A stretch of DNA of 64,000 nt from NBLH01 sp050296515 (GCA_050296515.1 JBNKRJ010000133.1:62001-126000); one strand, 5' to 3'. Positions 1-9,725 are shown, counted from the first letter of the stretch. Notes: generated by a model not told the origin, from the letters alone. A program made the numbers and translations.

Positions 1-67
1 ACCACATTAAACAAAGCATAAACAGGCAAAACCTCTAAAATTAGTATTAATTACTTAATGTTATAAG

Positions 68-1786
68 ATGAAAAGATTCCTTTTTTTATTGATTGCAATT
101 AGCTTTTTTGCAAAATTTAGTAATGCCCAGGTAAGCCAGGGTGATTTTGAAGCACTTGTAGCGCTTTACAATGCTACTGATGGAGATAACTGGAACCACA
201 AAGATAACTGGAACATAAATGGAACGGCTAATGATGTTACTAGTAGTTGGTATGGAGTGACTGTTGAAGGGGGAAGGGTTATTTCAATAGATTTGAGCCA
301 AAATAACTTAATAGGCTTTATTCCTTCCGAGATTGAAAATATTTCTAATTTGAAAGAACTAAAACTATTTGATAATAAAATAGAAAGCATTCCTGCTGAA
401 ATAGGAAACTTAGATCAACTTCAGATTCTTATTTTGACAAAAAATAACCTTGCATCTGTACCACCAGAAATAGGAAATCTATCATCTTTGGGAATTCTAT
501 CACTTGCTGTGAATAATTTGAGAAACATTCCAGCCGAAATAGGAAATCTAGAACTTATAAATGATCTATCTTTATCCAGTAATCCACTTGAAAGCCTGCC
601 AATTGAAATATTTAATTTAAATACACTTAAAAATCTTGCTTTGACAAGTACTCAGTTGACAACCCTCCCGACGGAGATAAGTAACCTAACCTCATTAACC
701 CATTTGTTTTTGGCTGACAACAATTTAGAGACTATCCCTAAAGAAATAGGAAATCTATCAAATCTGGATGTTCTCCACCTTCAAATGAATAATCTCACGT
801 ATCTGCCTAAAGAGTTAGGAAATTTAAGTTCATTAAACTATTTATATCTTTACGAAAATGAATTACAAGAAATTCCTGCTGAAATAGGAAATCTTGAACA
901 ACTTCTTGCTTTGTTTTTGAATGACAATCAATTAAAATATATTCCTGTTGAGATCGGTAAACTAAGTTCCTTAAATTCTTTAGTTCTGCGCCATAATAGT
1001 CTAACAAAAATTCCTCTTCAAATAGGTGATTTAAAAAAACTTAACTACCTACAATTGAATGAAAACAAAATTGAAACTATTCCCAATGAAATAAGTTTAC
1101 TATCACAATTAATTGATTTAAATTTGGAAAGTAACCAACTTATAGATTTACCGGTTTTTACTTCATTGATTGCTATTGAAACAATTTCAGTTTCAAACAA
1201 TAAATTATCTTTCGAAGACATAGAACCAAATATCGGGATTGCATCAATTGGTTTTAACTATTCCTCCCAAGACACAATAGGCCAAAGCAAACAAATCTAT
1301 GGTGATTTAGATAACCAATTAAAATTAATTATTGAAGTAGGCGGAGAACACAACGTTTACACGTGGTTCAAAGACGGTGTTGAAATTCCAAACTCAAATA
1401 ATGATACCCTTACCATTGAAAACTTTAGCAGTAATGATAAAGGAATTTACACCTGTGAGATAAACAATACTGTTGCAACTGAGCTAACTTTAATTTCACA
1501 TCCAATTCATGTTATGGTTACAGGGTTTCATGATATTAAAAAAGAACTTGCAAATGTTTTCCCCAACCCCTCCTCCGGCCAATTCAACATTACCCTAAGC
1601 GAAAAACCAAATGCTAACACCCAACTAAAAGTACTCGATTTATCTGGTAAAACCATTTATCAGCAAGAACTTAATGATATTGAAAACGAGATTAATATTG
1701 ATAGTAAATATAAAGGAACTTACCTGTTGCAAATAACTAATGATGAGAAAGTTTATAATTCTTACAAAATATTGCTTGTGGATTAA
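68..1786 (+). CDS. Secreted leucine-rich repeat protein with Ig-like and T9SS sorting domains
   Basis: This is predicted to be a cell-surface or secreted binding protein exported by Sec and then by the type IX system. A signal peptide covers about residues 1-20 and ends NAQ. An N-terminal cap (about 25-75, ending in a WYGVT motif) resembles the cap that precedes plant-type LRRs in Bacteroidota. About fourteen 23-residue LRRs follow (about 75-400), with the recurring core IPxEIGNLxxLxxLxLxxN. An Ig-like segment (about 430-480) carries the W...Y.C pattern. The last ~75 residues begin FPNPSSGQF and end in a basic/hydrophobic tail, which matches a type A T9SS sorting domain. The SprA translocon is encoded 12 kb away. 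The ligand cannot be read from sequence. The ATG at 68 is the only start that gives the signal peptide. Confidence 0.9.
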   Translation: MKRFLFLLIAISFFAKFSNAQVSQGDFEALVALYNATDGDNWNHKDNWNINGTANDVTSSWYGVTVEGGRVISIDLSQNNLIGFIPSEIENISNLKELKLFDNKIESIPAEIGNLDQLQILILTKNNLASVPPEIGNLSSLGILSLAVNNLRNIPAEIGNLELINDLSLSSNPLESLPIEIFNLNTLKNLALTSTQLTTLPTEISNLTSLTHLFLADNNLETIPKEIGNLSNLDVLHLQMNNLTYLPKELGNLSSLNYLYLYENELQEIPAEIGNLEQLLALFLNDNQLKYIPVEIGKLSSLNSLVLRHNSLTKIPLQIGDLKKLNYLQLNENKIETIPNEISLLSQLIDLNLESNQLIDLPVFTSLIAIETISVSNNKLSFEDIEPNIGIASIGFNYSSQDTIGQSKQIYGDLDNQLKLIIEVGGEHNVYTWFKDGVEIPNSNNDTLTIENFSSNDKGIYTCEINNTVATELTLISHPIHVMVTGFHDIKKELANVFPNPSSGQFNITLSEKPNANTQLKVLDLSGKTIYQQELNDIENEINIDSKYKGTYLLQITNDEKVYNSYKILLVD

Positions 1787-1794
1787 AACTTAAG

Positions 1795-1825
1795 AAAGAA
1801 ACCGCCCTGGAAGTGCGGTTTCTTT
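1795..1825. terminator. Bidirectional hairpin terminator
   Basis: An 11-bp perfect stem (1795-1805 with 1815-1825) closes a 9-nt loop. It has A-rich flank on the left and T-rich flank on the right. It lies between the convergent LRR gene and the gene ending at 1826, so it can serve both strands. Confidence 0.8.
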
Positions 1826-2278
1826 TTATATCTCCACCGACAAAATCACCCAATTATCTCCAGCCTTTACCAGATACACATAAATATCACACCCGGCGCC
1901 GGTTTCGCCAATCGAATACCAAATCTGTCCCATGGTGTTAATTTCCATTTCATTTTTAGTCTTTTCCCAAACCAGCTTATTATCAATGCAATATTGTCGG
2001 CTCTTTTTTAATTCAGCCATCACCCCTTCCCTGGTATTCTTTACCATCTCTACTTTGTTTTCGCGCCATTTAGATTCATCTTCTTCGCTTAATTCATAAT
2101 AAGGCAAAAGATCTTCAAAATTTTGTTCATTTACCAGGTATTTTTCAATCTTTGAGTAATCATTTGCTTTTAGCATTTCAAAGATCTCTTCTCCAACTTT
2201 CTCCAATTCTTTTTTAACATCCTGACTATAAGAATTAACTGATAATAAGAGCATTATTGTTGGTAAAACTTTGTACAT
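1826..2278 (-). CDS. Small exported protein of unknown function
   Basis: I do not recognise this 150-aa protein. It has a clear signal peptide (about 1-18, cleavage near SYS-Q). The mature part is charged and helical in the first half (about 20-100), then has short hydrophobic strands toward the end. That pattern could fit a small alpha+beta, NTF2/cystatin-like periplasmic domain, but I see no diagnostic motif. There is no cysteine next to the signal cleavage site, so it is not a lipoprotein. It is a single-gene unit that shares a terminator with the convergent LRR gene. Confidence 0.7.
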   Translation of the reverse strand: MYKVLPTIMLLLSVNSYSQDVKKELEKVGEEIFEMLKANDYSKIEKYLVNEQNFEDLLPYYELSEEDESKWRENKVEMVKNTREGVMAELKKSRQYCIDNKLVWEKTKNEMEINTMGQIWYSIGETGAGCDIYVYLVKAGDNWVILSVEI

Positions 2279-2688
2279 AATTTCAATTTTTAGTTAGTTT
2301 ACTAAAGTTAATACATTTCGTTGAAGAAAATTTGAATTAACATGAGTTTTATTTATGACTAGACTTTAAACCTGATTTACATCACCAGAAAATCAGAATA
2401 ACACTGATAATGAGTTAGTTATTTTTGAAAAAATTTCTACAGGAATGGCAATTAATGGATATATCGTTAATTTTTTTAAATTTGACCAAATTTATAAACA
2501 ATGCATGCAAATTACATTTACTTAAAGCTTTACGATTATTCTGAAAAGCAATTATTTGAATGCTGGATTTGTTAACTTTTATTTGTTTTACATAAACCAC
2601 AAACCTGTAAATTGTTACTCTAATTTTATTTTGGATGCTTTTTTATAACACCTCTCAACAAGCAATCAAAAACGAAAACATTAAATTC
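2279..2688. other. Intergenic region without a convincing gene
   Basis: This is AT-rich spacer between the divergent exported-protein gene and the M24 peptidase. The only open frame (2415-2600, minus) is low in complexity and has no recognisable features. No strong hairpin or repeat was found. Confidence 0.5.
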
Positions 2689-4083
2689 ATGTTCACAAAA
2701 GAAACATTTATAAACAGAAGAGAAGCCTTAAAATCAAAGTTTGACAATGGAATTTTATTATTCCCCGGGAATGGTGAAAGCCCGATGAATTACCTTGACA
2801 ACTCTTATAGATACCGACAAGACAGTACTTTTTCCTATTATTTTGGTTTAAACTTCCCCAATTTGGTTGGGTTAATAGATGTTGATGAAAATAAAGCCTG
2901 GGTTTTTGGAGATGATTACACTATTGATGATATTGTTTGGATGGGGTCGCAACCAACTATTAAAGAGCGTGTTGAACCATTCGGGATTGAAAACATTGCC
3001 CCATTGGCTAAACTTGAGGAATATTTAAAAACTGCCCGACAAAAAGGACGTGCTATCCACTACCTTCCGCCTTACAGAGGTGAAACTAAAGTTCAACTAT
3101 TAAACTGGCTGGATATCCATCCCAAAATAGTGGCCGAAAAAGCATCAATGGAATTGATTAAAGCCGTTGCCAATCAACGCAACATTAAAACAGACGACGA
3201 AATAGCTGCCATTGAAAAAGCTGTAAACATTACAGTTGATATGCATTTAGCAGCTATGCACATGATTCGCCCGGGAATTACCGAAGCACAGGTAGCTGCA
3301 AAAGTTCACCAGGTTGCGCTGGCTGCCGGGGCTGATATTGCTTTTCCAATAATTGCCACCATTAACGGCCAAACACTTCATAACCATTACCATGGAAACA
3401 AACTTAAAAAAGGACGAATGTTTTTGTTGGATGCAGGTGCTGAAATTGACTCGTTATACAGTGGAGACATGTCAAGTACCATCCCTGTTGACCTGAAATT
3501 TACACCTAAACAAAAAGAAATTTACAATATAGCCCTTGCTGGACACGAAGCTGCTATTCAGGCACTTAGACCAGGTGTTCGATTCATGGATATTCACTTG
3601 TTAACCGCCAAAACAATTGCCCAGGGTCTTAAAGACATTGGTTTGATGAAAGGTGATGTTGAAGAAGCAGTTATAAAAGGTGCTCATGCCTTGTTTTTCC
3701 CATGCGGACTGGGACACATGATGGGAATGGATGTTCATGACATGGAAAACCTTGGAGAAGTAACTGTTGGGTATGATGGTGAACCAAAAAGCAAAATGTT
3801 TGGTTTAAAATCACTTAGGCTAGGTCGTGAGTTACGACCTGGTTTTGTTTTAACCATAGAACCTGGAATTTACTTTATCCCTGAATTAATTGATTTATGG
3901 AAATCGGAAAAACGACACGAAAAATTCCTCAATTATGATAAAATAAATGAATATAGAGACTTTGGAGGCATCAGAAATGAAGAAGATTTTCTAATAACAG
4001 AAACAGGCTACAGACTTTTAGGCAAACCATTGCCCAAAACAGTTAAAGATGTTGAGGCAGAGAGAGCTAAGCCGAGAATTTAA
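2689..4083 (+). CDS. Xaa-Pro aminopeptidase, M24B family
   Basis: This is a metallo-aminopeptidase that removes N-terminal residues preceding proline. It has an N-terminal creatinase-like domain (about 1-155) followed by the pita-bread catalytic domain. The dimetal ligands are visible in LLDAGAE, DMSST, the GLGHMMGMDVHD block, TIEPGIYF and GGIRNEEDFLIT. The frame is open back to an ATG at 2635. The ATG at 2689 (MFTKETFI) is preferred because family members start directly with this segment and the 18 extra residues are unlike it. The protein has no signal peptide and is predicted to be cytosolic. It is about 464 aa, normal for PepP-type enzymes. The downstream S9 peptidase is also proline-directed, which suggests shared peptide turnover. 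Confidence 0.92.
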   Translation: MFTKETFINRREALKSKFDNGILLFPGNGESPMNYLDNSYRYRQDSTFSYYFGLNFPNLVGLIDVDENKAWVFGDDYTIDDIVWMGSQPTIKERVEPFGIENIAPLAKLEEYLKTARQKGRAIHYLPPYRGETKVQLLNWLDIHPKIVAEKASMELIKAVANQRNIKTDDEIAAIEKAVNITVDMHLAAMHMIRPGITEAQVAAKVHQVALAAGADIAFPIIATINGQTLHNHYHGNKLKKGRMFLLDAGAEIDSLYSGDMSSTIPVDLKFTPKQKEIYNIALAGHEAAIQALRPGVRFMDIHLLTAKTIAQGLKDIGLMKGDVEEAVIKGAHALFFPCGLGHMMGMDVHDMENLGEVTVGYDGEPKSKMFGLKSLRLGRELRPGFVLTIEPGIYFIPELIDLWKSEKRHEKFLNYDKINEYRDFGGIRNEEDFLITETGYRLLGKPLPKTVKDVEAERAKPRI

Positions 4084-4126
4084 TTCTAGATATTGGTTGC
4101 TGGTCGTTGGTTTCTATCAACCAGCA

Positions 4127-4234
4127 ACTAGTGTTATGTCAAGGCTAATTTGTCAGGTGACAACACCTGACAAGTGCACCAGCCAGGTGTTGTCACCTGG
4201 CTAATTACAAGAAAGATCATACTTGACTTGACAC
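4127..4234 (+). repeat. Palindromic MITE-like dispersed repeat, copy A
   Basis: The ~108-bp element has imperfect terminal inverted repeats (4131-4143 and 4222-4234, 11 of 13 positions paired). Inside it are two hairpins: 4152-4159 with 4164-4171, and 4181-4189 with 4194-4202. They sit symmetrically around a central GTGCAC at 4174-4179. Copies B (41476-41587) and C (54971-55080) lie in the opposite orientation. It is intergenic, downstream of the M24 gene. Confidence 0.85.
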
Positions 4235-4280
4235 CAGAAACTAGAAACAAGAATGGAATTTTAAACCTAATTAATATAAA

Positions 4281-6377
4281 ATGATGAAGAATGTTTTTCT
4301 ATTTTTTCTTGCGATAATGCTCATTGCTTCGTGCAATAGTCAAAAACAGGAAAATAAAGAGCAAACAGATGCTCCAATTATCGGCAAACATGAATTAAAA
4401 CTCGAAAGTGAAATTATGACTCCTGAAGTACTTTGGTCTTTTGGCAGGGTTAGCGGAATTGAAGTTTCACCTGATGACAGTAAAATACTTTACGGAGTAA
4501 GTTATTACAGCATTCCTGAAAACAAAGGAAATCGCGAACTTTTTATTATGAATGCTGATGGTTCAGATGTAAAACAATTAACCAAAACTGCAGGAGGAGA
4601 ATACAATGCAATTTGGAAACCTGATGGTTCTAAAATCGCCTACATGTGTGCCCAAAGTGGCTCAATGCAAATGTGGGAAATGAATCCTGATGGAAGTAAT
4701 CCTGTTCAAATATCTGATATTGAGGACGGTATTACAGCTTTTAAGTTCTCACCAGACATGACTAAGATTTTGTATTCGAAGGAAGTGAAGCTTGATGAAA
4801 CAGTGAAAGACAAGTACCCTGATTTAGACAAGGCCAATGCGCACATTGCAACTGATTTAATGTACCGGCACTGGGATGAATGGGTAAAAACTTATTCGCA
4901 TGTTTTTGTTGCCGATTATGATGGAAAAACATTGAGCAATTCCATTGATATTATGGAAAATGAAAAATGGCACTCACCATTGAAACCTTTTGGCGGAATT
5001 GAGCAGGTGAACTGGAGTCCCGATAGTAAAAACATTGCCTATACTTCAAGGAAAAAACGCGGAAAAGAATATGCCTTCTCTACTAACTCTGATATTTACA
5101 TTTATAATCTTGAAAGTAAAGAAACTACCAACCTTTCTGAAGGTATGATGGGCTACGACATGGCGGCAGTTTATTCACCCGATGGTAAAAAAATTGCCTG
5201 GGAAAGCATGAAGCGCGATGGTTACGAAGCTGATAAAATACGCCTTTTTATTTATGATTTTGAAACCAAAGAAAAGAAAGATTACAGTACCAATCTCGAT
5301 CAAAATGTTGGAGGTTTAGTTTGGTCTGCAGATGGTAGCAAAATTTATTTCACTTCTGCCTATCATGCTCGCTATCAAATATATGAATTGGCATTAGAAT
5401 CTGGTCAGTTCAGAGCAATCACTAAGGGAGATCATAATTATCAGTCAGTTGCAGAAGTCGGTGATAAACTAATAGGCAGCAAACAATCAATGAGCATGCC
5501 TACTGAAATCTTCTCGATCAATAAAGAAACTGGCGAGGAAACACAACTTTCTTTTGAAAATAAACATTTACTTGATCAATTAAAACTTGCCAAAGTAGAA
5601 GAAAGATGGGTGAAAACTACCGATAATAAAGACATGTTGGTTTGGGTAATTTACCCACCAAATTTTGATCCTAATAAGAAATATCCAACATTATTATATT
5701 GCCAGGGAGGTCCACAATCAGCTGTTAGTCAGTTCTTTTCTTATAGATGGAACTTTCAGATGATGGCGGCTAATGATTACATCATTGTTGCCCCTAACCG
5801 TCGAGGTTTGCCAAGTTTCGGACAGGAATGGAATGAAGAAATTAGCGGTGATTATGGAGGCCAAAACATGAAAGATTATTTCCGGGCCATTGATGAAATT
5901 GCCAAAGAACCATTTGTTGATAACGATAAATTAGGAGCTGTTGGAGCAAGCTATGGTGGTTTTTCAGTATATTGGATTGCCGGGCATCACGATGGCCGTT
6001 TTAAAGCCTTTATTGCTCACGATGGTATTTTTAATTTTGAATCAATGTATTTGGAAACCGAAGAAATGTGGTTTGTTGATTGGGATTTAGGTGGAGCTTA
6101 CTGGGAAAAAGACAACAAAATTGCCCAAAGAAGTTATGCCAATTCACCTCACAAATTTGTTGACAAATGGGATACACCAATTATGGTGGTTCATGGAGCA
6201 AAAGATTACCGAATTGTTGATTCACAAGGTATGGCTGCCTTTAATGCTGCCATTATGAGAGGCATACCTGCAAAATTACTCCACTTTCCTGAAGAAAACC
6301 ATTGGGTGCTTCAACCTCAAAATGGAATTCTATGGCAAAGAGAATTTTTCGGATGGCTTGATAAGTGGTTGAAATAA
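4281..6377 (+). CDS. S9-family prolyl oligopeptidase-like lipoprotein
   Basis: This is an exported serine peptidase of the dipeptidyl/acylaminoacyl-peptidase type (S9). The N-terminus is a lipoprotein signal peptide with lipobox LIASC, so it is probably anchored in the periplasm or outer membrane. Residues ~50-430 form a beta-propeller with PD40 repeats of the SPDGKKIAW type. Residues ~450-698 form the alpha/beta hydrolase domain. The catalytic triad is intact: Ser557 in GASYGGF, Asp642 in HGAKDYRI and His674 in EENHWV. The start is ATG-ATG at 4281/4284. It probably contributes to peptide scavenging together with the S46 peptidase further along the window. Confidence 0.92.
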   Translation: MMKNVFLFFLAIMLIASCNSQKQENKEQTDAPIIGKHELKLESEIMTPEVLWSFGRVSGIEVSPDDSKILYGVSYYSIPENKGNRELFIMNADGSDVKQLTKTAGGEYNAIWKPDGSKIAYMCAQSGSMQMWEMNPDGSNPVQISDIEDGITAFKFSPDMTKILYSKEVKLDETVKDKYPDLDKANAHIATDLMYRHWDEWVKTYSHVFVADYDGKTLSNSIDIMENEKWHSPLKPFGGIEQVNWSPDSKNIAYTSRKKRGKEYAFSTNSDIYIYNLESKETTNLSEGMMGYDMAAVYSPDGKKIAWESMKRDGYEADKIRLFIYDFETKEKKDYSTNLDQNVGGLVWSADGSKIYFTSAYHARYQIYELALESGQFRAITKGDHNYQSVAEVGDKLIGSKQSMSMPTEIFSINKETGEETQLSFENKHLLDQLKLAKVEERWVKTTDNKDMLVWVIYPPNFDPNKKYPTLLYCQGGPQSAVSQFFSYRWNFQMMAANDYIIVAPNRRGLPSFGQEWNEEISGDYGGQNMKDYFRAIDEIAKEPFVDNDKLGAVGASYGGFSVYWIAGHHDGRFKAFIAHDGIFNFESMYLETEEMWFVDWDLGGAYWEKDNKIAQRSYANSPHKFVDKWDTPIMVVHGAKDYRIVDSQGMAAFNAAIMRGIPAKLLHFPEENHWVLQPQNGILWQREFFGWLDKWLK

Positions 6378-6387
6378 AACAAATTAT

Positions 6388-6445
6388 AATTAAGCGTTAT
6401 TTATCATGATTTAACATCTTTGATTTTTAACGCTTAATTTTTAAT
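6388..6445 (+). terminator. Inverted repeat, probable terminator
   Basis: A 12-bp perfect inverted repeat (6388-6399 with 6428-6439) is followed by a T-run, just after the S9 peptidase stop. The 28-nt loop is long for an intrinsic terminator. The repeat could instead be an operator for the downstream membrane-protein gene. Confidence 0.5.
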
Positions 6446-6466
6446 CAATTCTGTTATTTTAGCAGC

Positions 6467-6859
6467 ATGAATGAGTTAAGTATTACCACTCCTGCCTTAA
6501 TGTTTTCAGCTGTTTCATTAATTCTGCTGGCCTATACCAACCGTTTTTTATCTTATGCTCAGATAGTTCGCAATCTGTATGCCGATTACAAAAAAAACAA
6601 AGATATTGTTCTAGTTGATCAAATTAAAAATTTAAGACGCAGACTTTACCTGATTCGATCAATGCAAACATTTGGGGTAATCAGTCTTTTTTTAAGTATG
6701 GCTTCTATGCTACTTTTATACCTGGATATTAACTTATTGGGAGCTATTTCTTTTGCTTTGGGCCTGGTAAGTATGATTATTTCGCTGGCTATTTCATTGT
6801 TGGAAATTCGAATCTCTGTCAGGGCTCTTGACTTACATTTGAAGGATATGGAAAAATAA
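6467..6859 (+). CDS. DUF2721 family integral membrane protein
   Basis: This 130-aa protein matches DUF2721 in length and layout. It has a hydrophobic segment at about residues 8-25, then an amphipathic charged stretch with RNLYADYKK and NLRRRLYLIRSMQ, then two adjacent membrane spans (about 66-85 and 90-112), and ends in a charged tail. The biochemical function of the family is unknown to me. It appears to be a single-gene unit between the S9 peptidase and a convergent gene. Confidence 0.8.
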   Translation: MNELSITTPALMFSAVSLILLAYTNRFLSYAQIVRNLYADYKKNKDIVLVDQIKNLRRRLYLIRSMQTFGVISLFLSMASMLLLYLDINLLGAISFALGLVSMIISLAISLLEIRISVRALDLHLKDMEK

Positions 6860-6861
6860 AA

Positions 6862-6927
6862 ACTTTACCAAGGTTCTCTGGGAATTTGTGACTAAACTGT
6901 TTAAGAAACAATGAACCAAGGTAAAGT
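6862..6927. repeat. Imperfect inverted repeat between convergent genes
   Basis: Two 15-nt arms (6862-6876 and 6913-6927) pair at 13 of 15 positions, separated by 36 nt. The arms flank the space between the convergent genes ending at 6859 and 6961. It may act as a weak bidirectional transcription stop, but there is no adjacent T-run. Confidence 0.45.
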
Positions 6928-6960
6928 AGATAATCATTTTTGTAGGGAGATATTATATTT

Positions 6961-7284
6961 TTAACTCACAGTTTCCTGATTTAATGATTTCACCAATTCA
7001 GAGGTAACATCTTTACCACCAAACAAGTTTGTTCCAATGCTGCCAATGGTATAAATTGGCCCCCATGGAAATCCCCACCAACCAAAAACAAATGAAATAA
7101 GCGTAAAGAGAAATCCTTTACTGAAGCCGGAATGTCCGGCAGGAATAAAATAAATTTCGCTTGAACGACGAAAAGTTGCAACCACAATTGAAATACAATA
7201 ATGATAAACAACAAATTTCCCGCCCCGTTCAAGTTCCCGGTTAATATCGTTGATGGTTAGTCCATCTAGTCCTTTAATTTTCAT
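6961..7284 (-). CDS. Conserved-looking hypothetical protein, 107 aa
   Basis: I do not recognise the family. The N-terminal half is predicted soluble (INDINRELERGGKFVVYHYC), with a pattern of alternating strands and TFRRSS. A hydrophobic, Gly/Trp-rich segment at about 60-92 (FVFGWWGFPWGPIYTIGSIG) is a likely membrane hairpin or amphipathic anchor. It has no signal peptide and is a single gene. The spacer behind it (7285-7580) shows no gene or clear structure. Confidence 0.6.
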   Translation of the reverse strand: MKIKGLDGLTINDINRELERGGKFVVYHYCISIVVATFRRSSEIYFIPAGHSGFSKGFLFTLISFVFGWWGFPWGPIYTIGSIGTNLFGGKDVTSELVKSLNQETVS

Positions 7285-7580
7285 AGCATGAGGGTTTAAT
7301 TGATTTCTTATTCTTGGTACAAATAAAACCTTCTAAAACGCCAAAACGTGTCGTAGTGATTTTATTGTTTGTTTTTCTTCTAAAAATTTATTTCCAGGAA
7401 GTTTCGATTAAAAATCAATAGCTCAATTCAAAAAAGAGTATTTCATTCAAATAAAAGTTGAATTGCAAGTAAAACTGCAGAATAGAACAATACTGAAAAA
7501 ATCATTGGATTAGATGAAACCCTCATCTTATCAATAAATAAGTTGACATGGGTGATTTAGGTCAAGAGCATGAATGAACC

Positions 7581-8435
7581 TTAATAGTGTTTCCCATCTT
7601 TAAATAAATCCAATTGCTTTTCCTTTCTTTTTTTGAACCGATGGGTCCACGAAATATCTGCCAATGGATAAATTCCAAAGCCGGTTCCCCTTCCCTCTTG
7701 ATAAGTACCAAACGAAAGTTTATAACCAACGGCTACCATCAGGCTGCTTGTTATTTTAGTCATTAACAAGCCTTTATGCTCAATTGCCCAATCGTCAATA
7801 AAGCCATCAGAGAGAAAATCAACGTCCACAGTGTAATTGATGAAACTATTTAAATGTGCATCTAAATCCGCACCAACATACCAAAGAACTTTTTTATGAT
7901 AAACCTCCGAACGATGATAAATAACTGGTTTATAAATATGTGTCAAGGTCGACTCTCCAAAATTTAAGGCAAACTGTATCCCAAGTTTTAACGACAAAAG
8001 ATAATTTGCAATATTTTCACACGAACCACCACCTTCTTTAAGCATTTTACTTGCAATCACCTCATTCTTTATAACAAAAAGTTGAGGTACTTTAACTTCT
8101 TTCGGAATATAATCCTCCATGTCCCTTTTTCTGACCATATTTAAAAACATGGTTGGATAATTTAATCCATGAACTGTGGCAATGCTTATTTTCCTGTCAT
8201 ACCAGTTTTTTTTAACCTGGGCATTTGGAAAAACAAAAAAAGCCCATGGCTGAGCAGATAATTCCAGTGTTTTAGTTAATCCATACCTTGCAGGTCGAAA
8301 AAGACTAACCTCTAATTGATTTTCGGGAATTGTTTTACCTGTTCCTACAGTCCAAAATTCCATTTGAGCAAAAGATTGGACCTGAAAACATAAGATTAAA
8401 ATAAAAATGGAAAATCGAAATATAGGTGTGGACAT
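7581..8435 (-). CDS. Exported protein of unknown function, possible outer-membrane barrel
   Basis: This 284-aa protein has a signal peptide ending near SFA-Q. The mature sequence consists of alternating strands rich in aromatics and glycine: TVGTGKTIPENQLEVSLF near the start, and GYKLSFGTYQEGRGTGFGIYP near the end. This is typical of small Bacteroidota outer-membrane barrels. The last residues are charged (KKRKEKQLDLFKDGKHY) and do not end in Phe or Tyr preceded by a clear beta signal, which weakens the barrel call. I cannot assign a family. It is a single gene, read toward the 7.3-kb gene. Confidence 0.6.
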   Translation of the reverse strand: MSTPIFRFSIFILILCFQVQSFAQMEFWTVGTGKTIPENQLEVSLFRPARYGLTKTLELSAQPWAFFVFPNAQVKKNWYDRKISIATVHGLNYPTMFLNMVRKRDMEDYIPKEVKVPQLFVIKNEVIASKMLKEGGGSCENIANYLLSLKLGIQFALNFGESTLTHIYKPVIYHRSEVYHKKVLWYVGADLDAHLNSFINYTVDVDFLSDGFIDDWAIEHKGLLMTKITSSLMVAVGYKLSFGTYQEGRGTGFGIYPLADISWTHRFKKRKEKQLDLFKDGKHY

Positions 8436-8473
8436 TCTTTTGTTGGTAGTTTAATAACGAATTAGTTCGCAAA

Positions 8474-8523
8474 AATAAAAAAAATTTCCCCGCCAAAACC
8501 GGATTATACAAATAGCGGGGAAA
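8474..8523 (-). terminator. Intrinsic terminator on the minus strand
   Basis: A GC-rich 9-bp stem (8485-8493 with 8515-8523) is followed, on the minus strand, by an almost uninterrupted T-run. It is placed to end transcription of the SDR gene (8706-9725). It also lies just upstream of the next minus-strand gene. Confidence 0.65.
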
Positions 8524-8705
8524 TCATTCTGCTTCAATTTTTAAGCCAAGCTTTAGGAACTCATCCATAGTTAGCTTCGTTTCGCAATCAATTCAAATAT
8601 AAAACGAGAATTATTTCAGTTTAGTCTGTGATCTTTTGATTTTTTTTACTATTTTTAATAGAATTTCGCACAAAAAACTGTCTGTCAGTCACTTAAATTA
8701 ATTAA

Positions 8706-9725
8706 TTATTCACTACTTTTAAAGTTATTTGCGATTCTTATTACACAATCTTTAACTGGGGTATAAGTAAAATCAATTGCCGATAAAAGCTTTTCACTTG
8801 ACAATGTTGATTTCTTTTGTGCTATTCGGATTGTGTCTTTAGTAATTCTGGGTGCTTTTCGGGTTATTTTACATTTTAAAAACTCTAATCTCCAGGCAGT
8901 TTCCAAAAGTAATGCATTTGCCTTTATACCGGGAATTTTAGAATTAAGTTCTTTACCCATCATGGTAAAAAAGTCTCTGAAATTTATGTTTTCAGCAGAA
9001 ACAATATAGCGTTCGCCACTGATTTCACTTTCCATTAACCGAATCATTATTTTTACAACATCAATAACATCGACATATCCCATGCTTCCTTCAGTATAAA
9101 AGCTCATACCCTCTTTTACAGCACTGAAAATACTAGGGCTTCCGGTTTTCCAGTTTCCTGCTCCAAGAACAACAGATGGGTTTACTATCACAGCATTTAA
9201 TCCTTCGGTAATTCCTCTCCAAACTTCTAACTCCGATAAATACTTGCTAATTGAGTAGCCAGAATGTTTCATTTTTGGATTACGAAATGTTTCCTCTGTT
9301 ATTGATTCCCCATTAATAGCATCACCGAGGGCAGAGGTTGAGCTTACGTGGCACAACTTTTTTATACCCCTTTCTAGTGCAGCATTAACAACATTTTGAG
9401 TACCCTTAATATTTACGTGCATAATTTTGTCATAGTCAGCCGGATCAAATGAAACCATTGCAGCAGCATGATACACAAAATCAACACCTTCCATTGCATT
9501 TAATACACTCTCAAGATCTAAAATATCTGCTTCAACCCATTCTATCTTTTCAAACAGAGGTTTAGAATCATCATCCAGATACGAAAATATTTGTTCAACT
9601 ACTGAAAGATCACTGGATTTTCTTTTTGTAGCTCTTATTTTTGAGTTCTTTTTTACTAATTCGTATAAAAGATGCGCCCCCAACATCCCGGTACCACCTG
9701 TTACTAATATCATATCAATTTTCAA
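8706..9725 (-). CDS. NAD(P)-dependent epimerase/reductase, extended SDR family
   Basis: The protein has an N-terminal Rossmann motif GGTGMLGAHL, a VYHAAAMVSF strand motif, a catalytic Ser in the HVSSTSALG strand, and the YSISK active-site motif. These are features of the extended SDR family (dihydroflavonol reductase/nucleoside-sugar epimerase type). It is 339 aa, full length and cytosolic. A second ATG four codons in (9713) gives the canonical MILVTGG start and may be the true one. It is transcribed divergently from the WecA-like gene, so a sugar-nucleotide role is plausible, but the substrate is not readable. Confidence 0.85.
   Translation of the reverse strand: MKIDMILVTGGTGMLGAHLLYELVKKNSKIRATKRKSSDLSVVEQIFSYLDDDSKPLFEKIEWVEADILDLESVLNAMEGVDFVYHAAAMVSFDPADYDKIMHVNIKGTQNVVNAALERGIKKLCHVSSTSALGDAINGESITEETFRNPKMKHSGYSISKYLSELEVWRGITEGLNAVIVNPSVVLGAGNWKTGSPSIFSAVKEGMSFYTEGSMGYVDVIDVVKIMIRLMESEISGERYIVSAENINFRDFFTMMGKELNSKIPGIKANALLLETAWRLEFLKCKITRKAPRITKDTIRIAQKKSTLSSEKLLSAIDFTYTPVKDCVIRIANNFKSSE

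Noticed and set aside
2415..2600. 61-aa open frame on the minus strand
   Set aside because: Low-complexity Lys/Asn/Ile-rich product, no signal, motif or operon context; typical of AT-rich spacer.
8523..8705. Possible small RNA or tRNA between the SDR gene and its terminator
   Set aside because: No cloverleaf, conserved T-arm or strong fold was found; it is AT-rich spacer.
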